Assembly: GCF_003254395.2 (NCBI RefSeq)
Contig: NC_037643.1
Span: forward strand, 9,010,963 to 9,074,962
Length of the DNA stretch: 64,000 bases
Direction: 5' to 3'
Source: Apis mellifera
Lineage: Eukaryota > Arthropoda > Insecta > Hymenoptera > Apidae
Shown: piece by piece, positions 25,782 through 40,061 of the stretch
How the letters are laid out: the number at the start of each line of letters is the position of its first letter
Position numbering within the stretch: position 1 is the stretch's first letter
Made by a program: the position numbers and the translations under genes
The notes under the pieces: model-generated
Told to the model about the DNA's origin: nothing
The model's input: only the letters and a program-made list of their open reading frames with translations
Databases searched by the model: none

Positions 25782-28700
25782 CAATATTAATAATCATTGA
25801 AATTGAATAATATTGAAAGATTGTTAAAATTTTGAAATGATTTTAAAATATTCTAAAAACTATTTTATATTTAAACATCTTCATTGATAAATATTGAATT
25901 TAATAAATAATAAATGCTAAACAATTTCTATTTTTTCTATATTTTTTCTATTTGATAAATTAAATGAAACAATATTTCATCAATCAAAATTGAATTAACA
26001 TAAGATTCAATTAATTTCGAAAGCTAAGGTTATATTATTATTTTAAATATTAGAAAATTGAACTTACAGAACATAGTTAACGTGTATGAATATAAAGAAT
26101 CAAAATATGTTAATTATTTTAAAAAGATTAGAAAGAACAGTAACAAATTTGAAAATAATAGAAGAAAATTTTAACAAATATTCCGTATTAGAACGAAACA
26201 ACCATTAGAACATCATTTCAATAAATCTGAACTTAGCTAAATGAATAATATACTCGTCAACTTTCAAAATTAACTTTCTCGAAAATGAATAATTGTATAT
26301 TGTAGTCTATTAATATATTCTTTCCGCGAAAGATGTAGTTATAAATGTTGTATGCAAGTTCATATTTGAAAGATTGATTAAACAAGTGAAACTTGTTGAA
26401 TAAAAATAGATTTTATCATCTATCACAATTAATTATATTAATTGGTTATATTAAAATATATTTTGCTTTCAAATGTTTTTATATATTGTAATTATATTTT
26501 TTATATTTATCATATACAAATGATCATCGTAATAACTATATTATTTCTTATTTCAGATCAAATTTATTTTTAAAAGAAAATTTATCTTTATGATTCTCAA
26601 ACTTAATAAAAAAGAATTTTAAAGATAAGTTTTTCTATTCTTAAAATTTTTATATATATATACATTCACCGTGTTATTAAGAAATATATATATTTATCAT
26701 TAATAACAATAAAATCGATCTTTGAATTTGTTTCCAAATTTTGTTCGAAAATCCATTGATTGAATCCATTCTTTGGCCTTTTGGGTCAGTAGAGTAATAC
26801 GATTAACTTTCGCTAGAAGAATTCGTACATCCAACTGTTCTTTCGATAATTTCGACTCGAATGATTTAAAGACGCTTTAAGTGCGACGAAACGGATCCGA
26901 GAGTTGTAAAAGTTGATCACTTTCGAATCGATCGAAATCGAAAATCATTGATGTATCGATATTTGAAAAGAAGATTTTAAGAATTAAAAGTATACATCAT
27001 ACTTTTAGATAGATTACATCAATCTATAATAAAGATTGATATGATTTATTTTTTAGACTCAAGTAAACATTTATATATCTGATTAAACTGATTAAATTGT
27101 TTGAAACTTATGTACGTTTAACATTTAATTTAACACAATATCACAATAAGATAATAAATATATTAAATACAATCAAAATTAATCATTAATTTTTTTTTTT
27201 CAGTGCCAATATATATCAACCGAGTCATTACAAACTGTATTCATATTGTAATATCTCGAAGTCAAACAATATTCGAGATATATGAATAAATCGATTGATG
27301 TTGATATCGATGTTGAAATCGATAATCTCGATTGCTCTTAGTAAAATGAAAAACGATTGCGATTACATGATTTTAAGAATTATTCGTAATAATTTATGAT
27401 AAGTGAACAGTGTCGATTCGTTTTAAACTTGAAAATCTTTGCAAAAAAGAATTCTGTTATTCATAATACGAAATATATTATATTATATGTATCTAATTTT
27501 AACATAAAATTGATAAAATTTGTCAAGGATAAATTTTTTATTATGGAATGTCCATATATGAAATTGAGGTTAAAAGTGAATATCATTTTATGAAGATTCT
27601 CAGCATTGATGAAATTGAAAAGTAGTATATGAGCATATGCTTGATATACTAGTGGAAGAGGTCAAGAAACGGTACGGAAAGGAAAAATTTGCAAGATCGC
27701 TTTAGGATTAAAGATGTCGATAAATCTGAGCATTGTAAGCAAAATTAGGTTAGAATAGAAAAATATGTTTATTTGAATGAAGATAGTTTATGTTATTAAA
27801 TTATGGGAAAATACATGGTGCACTTGAGTGTATGTAGCCAAATAATATAATCATAATGAAATATATAAATTTCAAGTTTCATCAAACAAATTTATAATTA
27901 AAGAAATTTGTAAGTATATTTGCTTTAAATATGTTAAAATATTTTGAAAAATATATCGTTTATTCAAATTGCGTTTAATTAATTTATAAATTAACGATTG
28001 CCCAAAGTAGTTTATATAATTAATTACATTTTCACAATGATTAATTATAATATTAAAAATAATTTCAACAATAAATTAAATTAATATTTGAAGATAATTT
28101 TAAATTCATATAATGATTGTCTATCTAAATAAAAATGATTTAAATTTAAAAAATTCATCTGACTAGACAATCTTGTTATTAATTAAATTATATAATAATA
28201 AAATAATAATAAATAATATAACGACTTATTGAGATATTTAGAATTTATGATCATTATTCGTATATTCAAATTAAAGATAAACATCAAATATTCATATTAT
28301 ATATACATATGAAATATTTTTTAATATTTTCAATATCTTTATATCTCTTTGAAACGATTGCTGATACTGTATGAAATAAAATGTGAAATTTTATGATTCA
28401 GCTAGCATAAAATTGGGTCAATACACCGCACTGTGAATTTGAGATTTTACGGTTTATCATGAAATACGTTTGTCATTACGATTCCACAGAGTTGTAAAAA
28501 AAAAATAGAAACTTGTCTGTCAGCTGACGGAAGAAGTCGAGAAATTCATTTACTTTTTGATACGTTGCAAAAATATAAAATCTTCGAAGTTTTATTTATT
28601 TATCATAAAATCATAAAATCAAGTGAAACCTGTTATTGATAACATTCATAATATCATTTTTTGATAAGAAAAGACTAATAATTCTTTTATATTAATATTT

Positions 28701-31700
28701 TCATCCAAATATAAAAATACTTTTAATAAACTAATAAATAATGAAATAATAAAATATTTATAACAAAAATACATAAATTGAAGATAAATTTAAACACAAA
28801 AATATCGAATCATTTAATTATTACTAATTAACATATTTAGCAAATTAATAAATAATTTAGTCATTATTTAAATGTTTCAGAAATAATAAAAACAGGCAAA
28901 AATGAGAAAAATCTTAAAATATAAATCATAAGAATCATATAATTATATTCTATATGATTTCGTATGGATATTCATGTGGATTATTGTTATTTTAACATTT
29001 TTATCGCCATGATTCGTGCACGATTCAAAAATATAAAAAAGAAAAGAAAACAAAAAAATCCGTTACTTAGACCATCTGTTGGAAATATTAATAGAAAAAA
29101 ATTTACCTCGCTTTTGTCAGAAGAAAACAATTGTTGTCACTAGACACTAGAATCATGGTTCATGATAAACATCAAAGAAATACAATATGTACTGAATTAC
29201 AAAGAAACGACAAAGGAGTAGTGCTTCAGACACAATCACAAAACGGAATGGCTAGAATAAGTCAGAAGTATGGAACCAACAGTACATCGAATGGTCTGGA
29301 ATATGAAACGGTGGTGGTACTCCAATGATGAGGACGAACATTACGCCTTATGATGATAATGAAGATGACCACAAAGATGATGATGTCGTTTCTGGTAGCC
29401 TCGTTTTTAACAGACCGATAAAAGTGCACGATCAACGTGTAGTAGCTTAGCTTATGTCGCTATTTATTTTTACGTTGCTAATAATGAAAACCGTAGAATA
29501 TATGAAATTTTACGTAAAATTGGAAAGCAACTTATAATTTAACAAAGAAATTGTATTATAATTAACTTGCACTTTTTTTAAACAATCTCATATGTATGGT
29601 AAGTAGTATTGCAACAATATTTTGAAAATATGTTTTTTTACATTACTTTCTTTCTTTTTTGCAGTGGTGGTGTACAAGAATTTTCAAGTTTAAAAATTTA
29701 CATAATATAAATATGCAGTTAAAAAATCAGGTTTAAGAGTCTTCTCTAATTTTGCAAACGAACACGCATGACGTGCAAACCAAGCAAATCGAAACTGGTT
29801 TAGTTTTATCATGATCGAGATCAAGATAAAAATAGAAGATGATTAAAGATTATCACGTTGCAAGATAGTTTTGCATGCCAATATGCAGGTTATTCGACGA
29901 AACCAAGCGCGAGACATCGAGATTAATACGAATAAGCAATCCTGTTATAATCTAATTAATCGTTTGTCTCCCATAATGGTCTTACTGAACGTTGACTTAT
30001 CGTATCATAATGCCTTGCTCGTGTTGAAGGAATCGTGTCAAAGGTTAGAAGGAAAGTCTTCACTGCAACCACCTGTTGTATAAATTATCCGGCACTATTT
30101 GTGATTCACCAAACATTCATGCTATATCTTTTTCGATTTTTCGATTGATTATTCTTGATAGATCCTATTAAAAGTATATGGTAAATCTAAGAGATTGATG
30201 AGATAAAATTTTTATTATACATCGCTTTAATAATGCGATTTATAAAAGTCGTATGATGTAAGCAAAGGATTAATTCGAGGTATTAATATACAGGAATACG
30301 TGTAATAATGCTTAATAATCATTAGAAAGTTATACAGGATGATATCTAAATAAATTTGTAAAAATTAAATAATTATAGTAAGGTAACTGATCTTCAGGTG
30401 TATACGTATTACGTATTACGTATTTATATTTTCTTTGATCTTAATTAAGGCTTTTGTTGATTCAATTGCATTAAGTTTAAAGAAAACTAAATGTATTAAT
30501 TCATATAATAAAGAATTGTTAGAAGAATATTTAATAATCTAAAGAATATTTAATGAATGAAAAACTTATACTGAATTTTTATAATTCAATATAAAGAATA
30601 TAAAAAAAGAATATATGCTTCTGTTGGTTATTGTAGGCTATTAATGACGCTTTCCATATAATTTGAAGTATTAATATTAATAAGGGAAATCTAAAAAGTA
30701 TTAAGTGATATATTATAGATTGAAAATATGAATTTTACAGAAAAAAGAACTTATTGGCATTAAAAATGATTTGAATTTAATGAATTTAACAAAATGATTA
30801 TATTAACTTTCCATCAATTTAAAGAGCACTTTTACTTCACATGAAAATAACTTATTCATCACAAGTATCTTCATAAAAAAATAAAAAACCTGTTTTCCGA
30901 ACCTTTCACTTGGTCATTCGAAAGTTCAAACCGAACTAATAAATTTACAGTGAGGTAAGCATGAACTGCATCTATCCTCGAGATATTTTTTTTTTTTTTT
31001 ATAAAAAACTTTATTGTATTAAAAAATATTTTTATTAGAAAATTATTTTGCACAATAATGTAACGGTTCTTAATATAAAAATCTTTTATTGAATAATTTT
31101 AAAAGGATTAAAATAAAATCGAGAAATACTATTTTTCCCCGGCATATATATATTTTCCAAGATAACAAGAAGTTATGGAAGAGAATTTTTTATTGCATTT
31201 ATTTGTCTCGTAAAACATCCTCAAGCTCCTCCAGCTGATCTTAATCATTATGAATTACATGTTCCCCAGAAAGAATGCTGATAATAACACTTTTTGCATC
31301 GACGTACATGTATTTTTTTCTTTTTATATTTCAACCATGCGAAACTAATCGCCTCATTTTACGCAGCATGAAACTGAACGCCTCCATGATCGCGGGAAAA
31401 ATTATAGCTACCGTCTGATTTAATATTCCTTTAATTAAGATGTGTTCCTTGTACAAAATAAATAAAAGAGAGAGAGAGAAAAAGAAATATAGAAAGAATA
31501 ATATGAGAATATTATATAGCGTTTATATAACGCGATATAAAAGTAATAATAAATAAAATAGAAAGAAGGAATATCGATCAAGTAACGCGTGAAATCGTGC
31601 CCGAAATTCATTTTCAGAGCTTAACCGGTTTTCTTGGAATGCGAAAGCGATGGCCACTTCCGTGTCGTTCGTTCGTTTAAAAAAGATAAAGAAAAAAAAT

Positions 31701-34700
31701 TATTCATGAAAGTTTGTGTGAACAGAAGAACGACACTTACCTACGTAGGATCGATTTAGTTGCTCTGCACAATAGAACGAATCTGCTTTCACGCGATTTA
31801 CGATCATCATGTGTACGCAAAACGATATGTCGTTAGAAGATGAGCGTTTCAATGCGATTTCGAAGCGAAAAATTACCAGTATACAGGAAAGGACATTTTC
31901 CACGAATACCTTTCACCTCGTTTTTCACCCTGCTTTCACGATTTTTTTACGTCCTCCAAGCGTATTACTTAGCCACGCATTTACATTTTCGATCGTAAAT
32001 TTTATTTAAGTCAAAATGAAATATTGAAATATTATTCGATCGAATTAAATGTTTATAAAATATTTGTTGTGTAAAAAAAAATTCTGTTTATTAGAATCTA
32101 TATAACTAGAATTGTTTAAATAAATCTTTTCGGAATTATTTAATTCTTAAAATTATTAAAATTCTTGCTCGATTTATCAAATATTATTTAAATAATAAGA
32201 AACATAATCAATTATTTTATCTTAATTATATTTATCTATGTTTGCTTAAAAAACTTAAATTTAAATTCTTAATGGATAGAATTTTTATTAACGAGAGATA
32301 ACATACGGAACATTGGATCGTGTAACATATGGAAGACGGAATCGTTATATTTATGAGGATATTAACAGAGAAATCAAAGAAATTCGTCTTTTTATCCTTC
32401 CGAAAAAAAATTTTGTATAGTGTTAAGTTAACAGAATAGCGTCTCAAATATTAAATGTTTAATTGCATTTTGACATTTAACGGAAAATAATTTTTCCGTT
32501 TTTTTAACAATCAAAAAATAAACATGTTCGCTGAAGTTTATTTCTGCTCATCACGAAAACCATATGGCATTTATTGTAGCTTATAAAACAGTGCGCATAA
32601 ACATAAAAGCATTGAGCGAATATCTTAGATATCTGTGTACGGTAAAAAGCGTTTTTCTTTACATTTAATAGTTTAATATTTTAAAAATATTTATTTTATT
32701 TATTTTATAACAAAATAATATTTTGTTATAAAAATTTACGTTATATAAAATATTTAATAAAGAAAAGTAAAAAAACAAGAAAATAAGAAACAAGATTGTA
32801 ATTTTATATTTCATTTCCTGGTTTTAAAGTATTTATATTTAATTTATAATCTTTACTTATTATTTAATTTATTAAAAATTTTATCTAAATATGATAATTT
32901 AGAATTAGAATAATAATAGAATAATTATTAACAATTTTTTCCAGGAAAAGAAGAAGGATTTACTGAATGCAAGTAAAATGCATCAATGCATAAACAATAA
33001 GTTTCGTGATTTATGTTCGGAAATCTCATAAGAAGATGAATTTATTAGTCATGAAAAATACTTTTAAGGATTTCACATATGTAGAAATTATACACTGAAT
33101 AATTCATTAAGATTTATATTTACTGATAAGAGTTGAACGAAGTTTCTATATCTCCACTTTCATGGAAGAAAAATATCAATATCCTATGAAATCATGCTAC
33201 AATAATCAATATATATAATAATCATGCTACAATAATCAAATCTTTTTATTCTCTTTGAAAATCATAATACATATATAGATATATGTTTCATAATTATGGC
33301 AATAAAAAAACTAAAATTTTTTATATTATAACATTTATATGAAAAGGATTTAATTTAAATATAAAAATGTAATTTAAATAGATCAATGATTATTCAACAA
33401 TGAAACAAATGAAACGTTAAAATTTTCATACACCAATTTCAACTAATTGTTGAAAGCAAGAATATCGTGGACAGCGAGATATACGACAAGAATTCAAGCG
33501 AAAGATTTATCTCCAAGATCTTTTCCATGAATGTTTTTTTTTTCTTTTATCCCTGTAAAGAGGTATGATTCTTTGCAAACTCTCACGCGCAAATGCAATT
33601 ACACTGTTCCGGTGCTCGAAAGCAATAGGGCAGCCATGATGCGCGAGCAAAAGTGGATAACTGTACCAAAAAAGCCGGTTGCTAAAAGTTGTTAGAATAA
33701 AAACAAGTTTCTTAAGTTGCATTCTCTAACAACGGTAATGTGTAACAAGCTGTCAGAAGGCCAATAACCACAGCGCCATATGTTGGATAAATTGATATAA
33801 CTTTTATGATTAATGATATTGGCGATCGCATCATGGAAGCGAAGTGGAACGAGAAAGTAAAGGATCGTCAGAAGACAAAACGCGCCTCTGCCCGTATGTA
33901 ATATCCACCAGAGTCTTTGTACAAAAGGCGAACATCTTCTCCACTTTCTTTTCCATGAAACGAAATGCGCGACGATCATTCAGGCTCGACCAGCCATTAA
34001 TGACATACGATAGAGAAATTTTGTTCGTCATACGAGAAATTTATCCATATTTGTCCTTGAACTTTGAGATTTAAAATTTTTTCCCCGTGTGTTAATATTA
34101 TTATCGGATTATTTGAAATGAAATAAAAGATATTTTCTAAAATTTTTTGTTTCAAATATATAAATATATTCGAATTATAAATAAAAAAAAAACCGCAAAA
34201 TAGATCTTCTAAATTCGAGAAAATGAAATTCATCCATCTCAAAAAAAATAATTGCAATTCTTCTTTCGATATCGCATATGATCCTAATTATTCGTTCGTT
34301 TTCACGTTCTCCATCTTATCTCGATGAATTATCATTCAGAGAAATATAATATTAAATAGGAAATCTTGTTTTTTTCAATTTATGTACAAAATAATCTTCA
34401 TCAAAAATCTGTATGCAATATTGGTGTATTTATCCTATAATTATATTTTATCAGTTTATGACTTCTTCATGTGAAAAATTTGCTATACTTCACGATCAGA
34501 GATCCGTGATACTGATTATATGCGCTTATACCATAAAAGAGAGGGCAGTATGGAATAAAAACAGCGAAAGTTGAAACAACTGTCTATTCATTATAACAGT
34601 TAGTGATAAAAAATAATGGAACTGTGAGATCCATAAGATTGTGAGAATTGTTCGTCGAGAACGTATATCTTGAATAAAATCTTTGTCATGGTGAAAACTC

Positions 34701-36681
34701 GAACTGTTTCGTGGTAAAAATAGATGATATGAAACATCGAGCAACTTTGATTCTTAAATAGCGATAAGAAAATAATATGTATTCCAGTTAGGGTCAATAA
34801 ACTTTGTCACAGATTAATTAAAAATATTTTTGTAACAAATGAATTAACTATGTAATATAAAATTGGCAAATGATGAAGTATGGTATTATATTGTATTCTA
34901 TCTTTTTAACATTAATCATAATTAAAACAAAAATTCTTCAATGGATCATTATTCATTTCTATTTTAAATTAATTTATTAAAAACTGAAAAACAGATCTTA
35001 AAATTCGAGGAAATAAAATTCATCTATCTCAAGAAAATAATTGTAACTCTTGAAGATATACTAAATTTCCATTAAGCTCCGCGTTATCAACTAAAAATTA
35101 ATCAATTCGAGGATTAAATGCTATTCACATCTTCAGCCTAGATCCTATCGAATGCCCTGCCAATTTTGAAATACCGTTAACTAGTGATACGAATTAGATA
35201 TTGGTATCGAAAACATCCCGTAGAAATATCGGTGAATGGATATATCGCTAATAAAGAACACGTTGCACGTATCGAAAAGACGGAGGAGGCGCGTACTCGC
35301 GCGAACCGCTAACCGTTTCTTTTGGCCGCCGACACGATACCGTACGACGACGAACAAACGACTTGCATACAAATTCATGACGTCTTTTAACAAACGAAAC
35401 TATGCCGCGTATTCAAATGTTACACCGTTTGTTACACTCGAGCCAGAACCTTCGCAGGCGGACGATCTCTCACCAGATGGATCCTTCCACTCGACGGATC
35501 GTCTGAAAGATCATTAACGACTTTTCCCTGTTAAAAGTATCGCTGAACAAACACGATTCCATTAACGGAACAGAATACGAAACTCTCTCACCCTTTTTAT
35601 CCTTTACCGAAGTGGTAGAAACAGTCGAAGCTACTTCTGGAACGTCCACAGCTCGTTCCTCTTTGCCAGACGCAATATCTCCCTCGAGTTCATCCTCCTT
35701 CGGCTTGAACTCTTCGTCGTTCTTACTGTAATCGATGACAACTTGATCGTCCACTTTCTTCCAATCGGCCAATTTCTTGCTTCCTTCCACGGCAAATTCT
35801 TCGAGGCCGGGGATATTTCGAATATCAGGCACCAGAGTTTCCTCGTCGTCCTCATCTCTTATTCGCCATTTCGCTCGTCGATGATGTTCAGTGACCCCGT
35901 TGTTCCCACTCGCGGCGATTTCACTGACAGAATCGACCACTTCTTCCACCAATTCCTCCTCCTGAAGCATGTACTCTCTCCTTTCGTTCGGATTTTGGTA
36001 AACTCGATAAGGCCCTACCAGGCCGACGATCCCTCGGGGCACGGCCACGGCTGCTCCCTTCCAATCTTCCATCTGATCCAACTTGCCCAATTGGCTCGTA
36101 TACATATCTCTGAAACCGAAAAGCCGTCGTGGTTCCGGCAATCGTGTCGACGCGACCTGTAACCACCGTCGAAGCTCCTCTTGCCGAGAGCAGATCTGTA
36201 TTCGCCTCTCTCCCGACGATTGTTCTCCGATGGGTTGAAGTTTGCTCTCTTTGAGAAAACCTGTATCGGGTAACTGAACCTTCTTGGGTTTCTTCACCAC
36301 GCTGTAAAGAGGATCCTCATCTTCTGCCTCGAGAATCGTCGAGTTTTCACACGTTAGCCTGTGATTATTCACTGTCGGCAGCCAAACATTCGGAACCTCC
36401 CTCCGTTCGATTCGGGATATTTCCAAATCGTCCAACCTTCTCGTTTTATCACTTTTCACGGCGCTTATCACGACCACGTTGCTTCTCTGGCCAAATAATA
36501 TATCGTTATCGATCGATCTATCGTTGGCGTCTAGAACGCTATAGGTCGGTTCGCGAGTAGCTGTCTGAATCCACTTCGGTCTATTTTTTTGCTTGACAGA
36601 AGGTACAAACTGTTCGGGATCAGCTGTTAGTCTCTTCCGTTCCGCGTTTGCGACGGGAATGTCAGTCAATTCGGCCACCAT
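21944..36681 (-). CDS. Otopetrin-family proton channel (OtopL-like)
   Basis: Plasma-membrane proton-selective channel of the otopetrin family (insect OtopL proteins are linked to acid taste). Exons (minus strand): 36681-35592, 25216-24991, 24722-24608, 23931-23706, 23615-23458, 23380-23164, 23030-22868 and 22775-21944 (TGA), giving 1008 aa with phases 1, 2, 0, 1, 0, 1, 2. Family marks are the block around GLATLVFNGLEMAMHSMM, ECLSDVVFVHPVLHGLFTF, LQMHFLFVNSQ, the AATNIAVWFRLVIWDS segment, and the C-terminal LPLLIFYRFHSCVLLLEAW. Many hydrophobic helices fit about 12 membrane spans. The first exon (363 codons) is a charged, cytosolic-looking N-terminus with no recognised domain. It is linked only by a good donor (AGG/GTGAGA) and matching phase, so it could instead be an unrelated gene ending at 35470. 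Intron 1 is about 10.4 kb. Alternative first exons and a 3' extension are listed separately. The core channel call (exons 2-8) is secure. Confidence 0.85.
24146..24255. mobile_element. Possible 110-bp MITE-like element with 10-bp inverted ends
   Basis: TACAACCTAA at 24146-24155 is exactly mirrored by TTAGGTTGTA at 24246-24255, inside an otopetrin intron. The enclosed sequence is less A+T rich than its flanks. No target-site duplication is clear beyond the TA at the ends, and there is no coding capacity. Confidence 0.3.
25749..25778. repeat. TA dinucleotide microsatellite
   Basis: About 30 bases of pure TA repeat in the otopetrin intron. Confidence 0.9.
31741..31903 (-). CDS. Candidate alternative first exon of otopetrin
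   Basis: ATG at 31903 opens 54 codons plus one base and meets a strong donor (GTAG/GTAAGT) at 31741, again in phase 1 as the downstream exon at 25216 requires. It begins MENVLSCILVIFRFEIAL, a mildly hydrophobic start. Local composition has more CG than the flanks. There is one chance in three that the phase matches by accident, so support is modest. Confidence 0.35.
35592..36681 (-). CDS. Long 5' coding exon, probably of the otopetrin gene
   Basis: A 363-codon stretch opening at ATG 36681 and ending at a strong donor (AGG/GTGAGA) in phase 1, the phase required by the acceptor at 25216. Read through the donor, the frame would close at 35470 with 403 aa. The product is hydrophilic, rich in charged residues, with Trp/Arg/Glu motifs (ELRRWLQVASTRLPEPRR; VAVPRGIVGLVGPYRVYQNP). 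I recognise no domain. Base composition is much C+G richer than the flanks, which supports real coding or an associated CpG-rich promoter. It is either the N-terminus of a long otopetrin isoform or a separate single-exon gene. Confidence 0.6.
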
Positions 36682-36718
36682 GATCAAATATTTCGATTAC
36701 GATCTAGGCTTACCGGAC

Positions 36719-36737
36719 GTCACGATCAGATCGTGAC
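36719..36737. promoter_or_regulatory. 19-bp perfect palindrome upstream of the long otopetrin exon
   Basis: GTCACGATC, one central base, then GATCGTGAC: nine-base arms with a single-base centre, 38 bases upstream of ATG 36681 on the minus strand. A donor-like CCG/GTAAGC sits immediately beside it. It could be a dimeric transcription-factor site or a small 5' UTR hairpin. No factor is identified. Confidence 0.4.
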
Positions 36738-39700
36738 AGACATATTCGAAGGGTCGATTATCGATCTTGAAAGATCGAAATATTTTGGGTGCGACCTAAA
36801 TTTGGTACACAACTAATAATAACTGATATATTTAATAATTTGTAAATAATTATGTCGTAACTTTAAATAATGAGTGAAATCATTTTAGTAATTTAATTTG
36901 AAAGTATACGAATTCGAACATTATCTATGGGAAAGAAAATTAAATTCATAACGTAGTTTCAATTATTTAAATGATTAATATATACGAATCGACAATTATT
37001 TATTTAATATAAATTTTAATAATTTTGATAGAGATAACACTTGCACTGAAACTAAATCACCAATTAAAAAACTGTGTAATTGGAAACCATATGTCAAATG
37101 TCTGTTGAAAGAATTCGAATAAAATAATTTCCCCGATTTCACTTTAAACTCGATGGAAACAAAATGCTTAAGAAACAAATGTTGATAAATATTTCTATAT
37201 TTTTATATTATCGTAAATTATATACATTTCGAAAATCCCGTCAATAAGTGTATTCGATCGACTACAAAAGGTAAATGTCGTTTCTTGGCTTTAGTTTTAC
37301 CAGAAACAATGTTTCGTCGCGTGGAGGTGGCTGGAGGTTGATCATATGGATTTGGCTCTCGTTCGTGACCAGGATTACGAAAAAGGTTTCACATCCTTCG
37401 TGGATAGTTTTTACCTTTTCCATTATTTAGGTTAAGAGATTCTCCTTCAAACGTGATCATGTTGACGCAACATCTCGTTAATCTTTATAGTTACAGCATC
37501 ATTATCGAGATAAAATCGACTCTTTCACCGAAAAATTATTTTAATCAAGTTTCTAGAGAGACGAGCAGCAAGTTGAAAATATCCATTCGTAATAAATATA
37601 ATAGAAAAGAAAGAGTAATGAAAATATAAGATAAACATAATGAATCGTCAATATATCTATGAATTAATCATGGAAAAGATATAAATATTTTAATTTATTT
37701 TAAGTTTTTCGCAAACATGATTCTTTTTTATTATTAAAAATTATATTAAAAATTAGAATTAGGAACGTAGAGTATTTTTTATAAAAATCATCTCTATATT
37801 CTATACGTGTAAATTTATTTTAATAATAAAATAAATCAAATTATGTTTGTCTTTATATTTTATTATGTTTCTTTAATTCTGTATTTCAACTTTCATATAT
37901 AGGCAATTATATATATATATATATAAATTTATATAGTCATAAATTTATAAAACGAAGAAATCTCTACTGTAAGTACCGAATTAATAGAATTAATAGAATA
38001 TTTTCCTCCTAATTACAATCAAACAATTAGTTACGACTACGGCGATTACATTTCAGATATCTCTTCAATTGCAGCGGCATACACATTAGCGCCTTGTTTT
38101 ACTACGAAAAACAAGTGTTGTCGTAAGAAAATTGCGAACAGCGAGAAGACCGTTAACCTCGAGGACCGATTATCGTAAAATGGAAAGATGGATTTATCTC
38201 GTGAGAATCATAAGTTTTGAACAACGTGACTGGAAATATCGAGACCTTTTATTCACGACTTACGAGAAAGAAAGAGATAAGCCTCGAACAGGTATTAGAG
38301 GTCGAAGCATTTTGTTCGATAATAACTGATTGGCTATACCGATGTTACAACGGCAGATTCTTCCGCGTTTTGCTTTAGGCGAGCATACTTGTTGGTAATA
38401 GCTGGACAGTAGTATACCGCTATAAAAATTGATAAACGTCAGCCTTTGTAGAAACTCATGTATCATTGCTGCAAGCTACTCAGAGCGTTCGATAAATTAC
38501 AATGAATTTAGCATAAAGATAAAAAAAACATGAGAAAAACGAATGGAATAGGATAATTTATATGTAGATAATTGTAAAAAGACGGTATTAGAATATATTA
38601 AAAAAATATAATTCTTCCCATTTAAAAATCTTGATTATTGAAAAGAATTGGAACACAAGAATTGAAAAATATATTGTTATAATTACAATAGAAAAATGAT
38701 GTTACTAATCATCAATCAAATTTTTACTAATTTTCAATGATTTTTCAATAAAATGTAATAAAATATTATATAAAAGATACATTCAAAGATACAAAAGATG
38801 AACTCGTCATATCATCACTACAAAGAACGTATTATGACGGCTTAATAATTCAAAGAACTATAGTTACATTTTAATATTATTTTGAAAGACGTACGATTCT
38901 TAAAACTCTCAATACAGTTATAGATTGTATATTACAAAGTCATACGGTACTGTTATTTCAAAAACTGAGCATGCTTTGAGTTTATTCAATACAATTTATT
39001 TAAACTTACGTTCTAGTAATTTAATCATCACTTTCATAAAAATAATTATATTGCTACAATTATATTGAAACTTACTGTAAATTTTATGCACAAAGTTAGA
39101 ATATAGTTAAAGTTATTTAAAGAAATTGAACGTGTGTAATTCAATTAAAATTATGATTTAATCATATCATGTGTCCACATTAAAAATCATAGCATGACGG
39201 TGAACTTAGATCCGCTCTGTTAAAGTCAGTAATTATTATTCTCGTTTTCTATTCGGTAACAAAAGCTTTTTTAGACTCGATGTTCATCATAAGATTTCTC
39301 TCTTCCTTTACTTTTCTTTTTTAATCATATTTCAATATAAAATTAAAAAAATAATTTACAGTATTTATTAAGATTTATTTAAATTATTTAAACAAGTTGT
39401 TATTAATGTTGTTTAAAAATAAATGTGTAATAATTCAAGATATTATATACAATATCTAATATCTATTATTATATATTATTTAATTATATGTATTTAAATA
39501 ATATGTATATATCTTATATAAATAAATAGTATATGCATATACCTATTTCAAATAAAAATAAGTGATATGAAAGTAACATTTATATGAAAACTTAAAAAAA
39601 AAATAAGAATAATAAATTAATGATTCAAAATAAATTAAAATTACAATATTATAATCAATATCAATATTATAAATCATATGTATCGAAGAATAAACGAATT

Positions 39701-40018
39701 TTTTAATTTCTATCGCCTTAGTAATGATCAAAATATAAACTGAACATAAAAAAAACTTTCAGAAAAATCTAGAGATCTAAGTATTCTCGCTTTAAAAATA
39801 ACATCAATTTATCAATTTATCAATTTACTTTTTCAATAAAGTATGATTAAAAGAAAAATTAATGATATTGTTAATTGACGAATCATTATTGATGACATTA
39901 AAAAACCTATTAAAAACTATTAAAGACCAATAAAAAATTAGAAAAAAATAAGGAATGCATCTTATTATTTACTATTACTGACATAAAAATAAAATATAAT
40001 TATAATTATATTTTATTT

Positions 40019-40061
<43 letters not shown>

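Larger units (their letters stand above)
25217..35591 (-). other. Large otopetrin intron 1
   Basis: A 10.4-kb A+T-rich intron. Apart from the candidate exon at 31741-31903, I see no supported coding sequence. A patch at 29107-29450 is less A+T rich and ends, read on the minus strand, at a donor-like GCGAG/GTAAAT, so it could be a non-coding alternative 5' exon. The CG-rich block at 35230-35400 may be promoter sequence tied to the long first exon. A 20-base direct repeat with AATCATGCTACAATAATCAA occurs twice near 33190-33240. Confidence 0.5.

Noticed and set aside
33507..34257. Several overlapping 70-95-codon frames on both strands
   Set aside because: No similarity to known proteins, mutual overlap, no splice signals and low-complexity composition.
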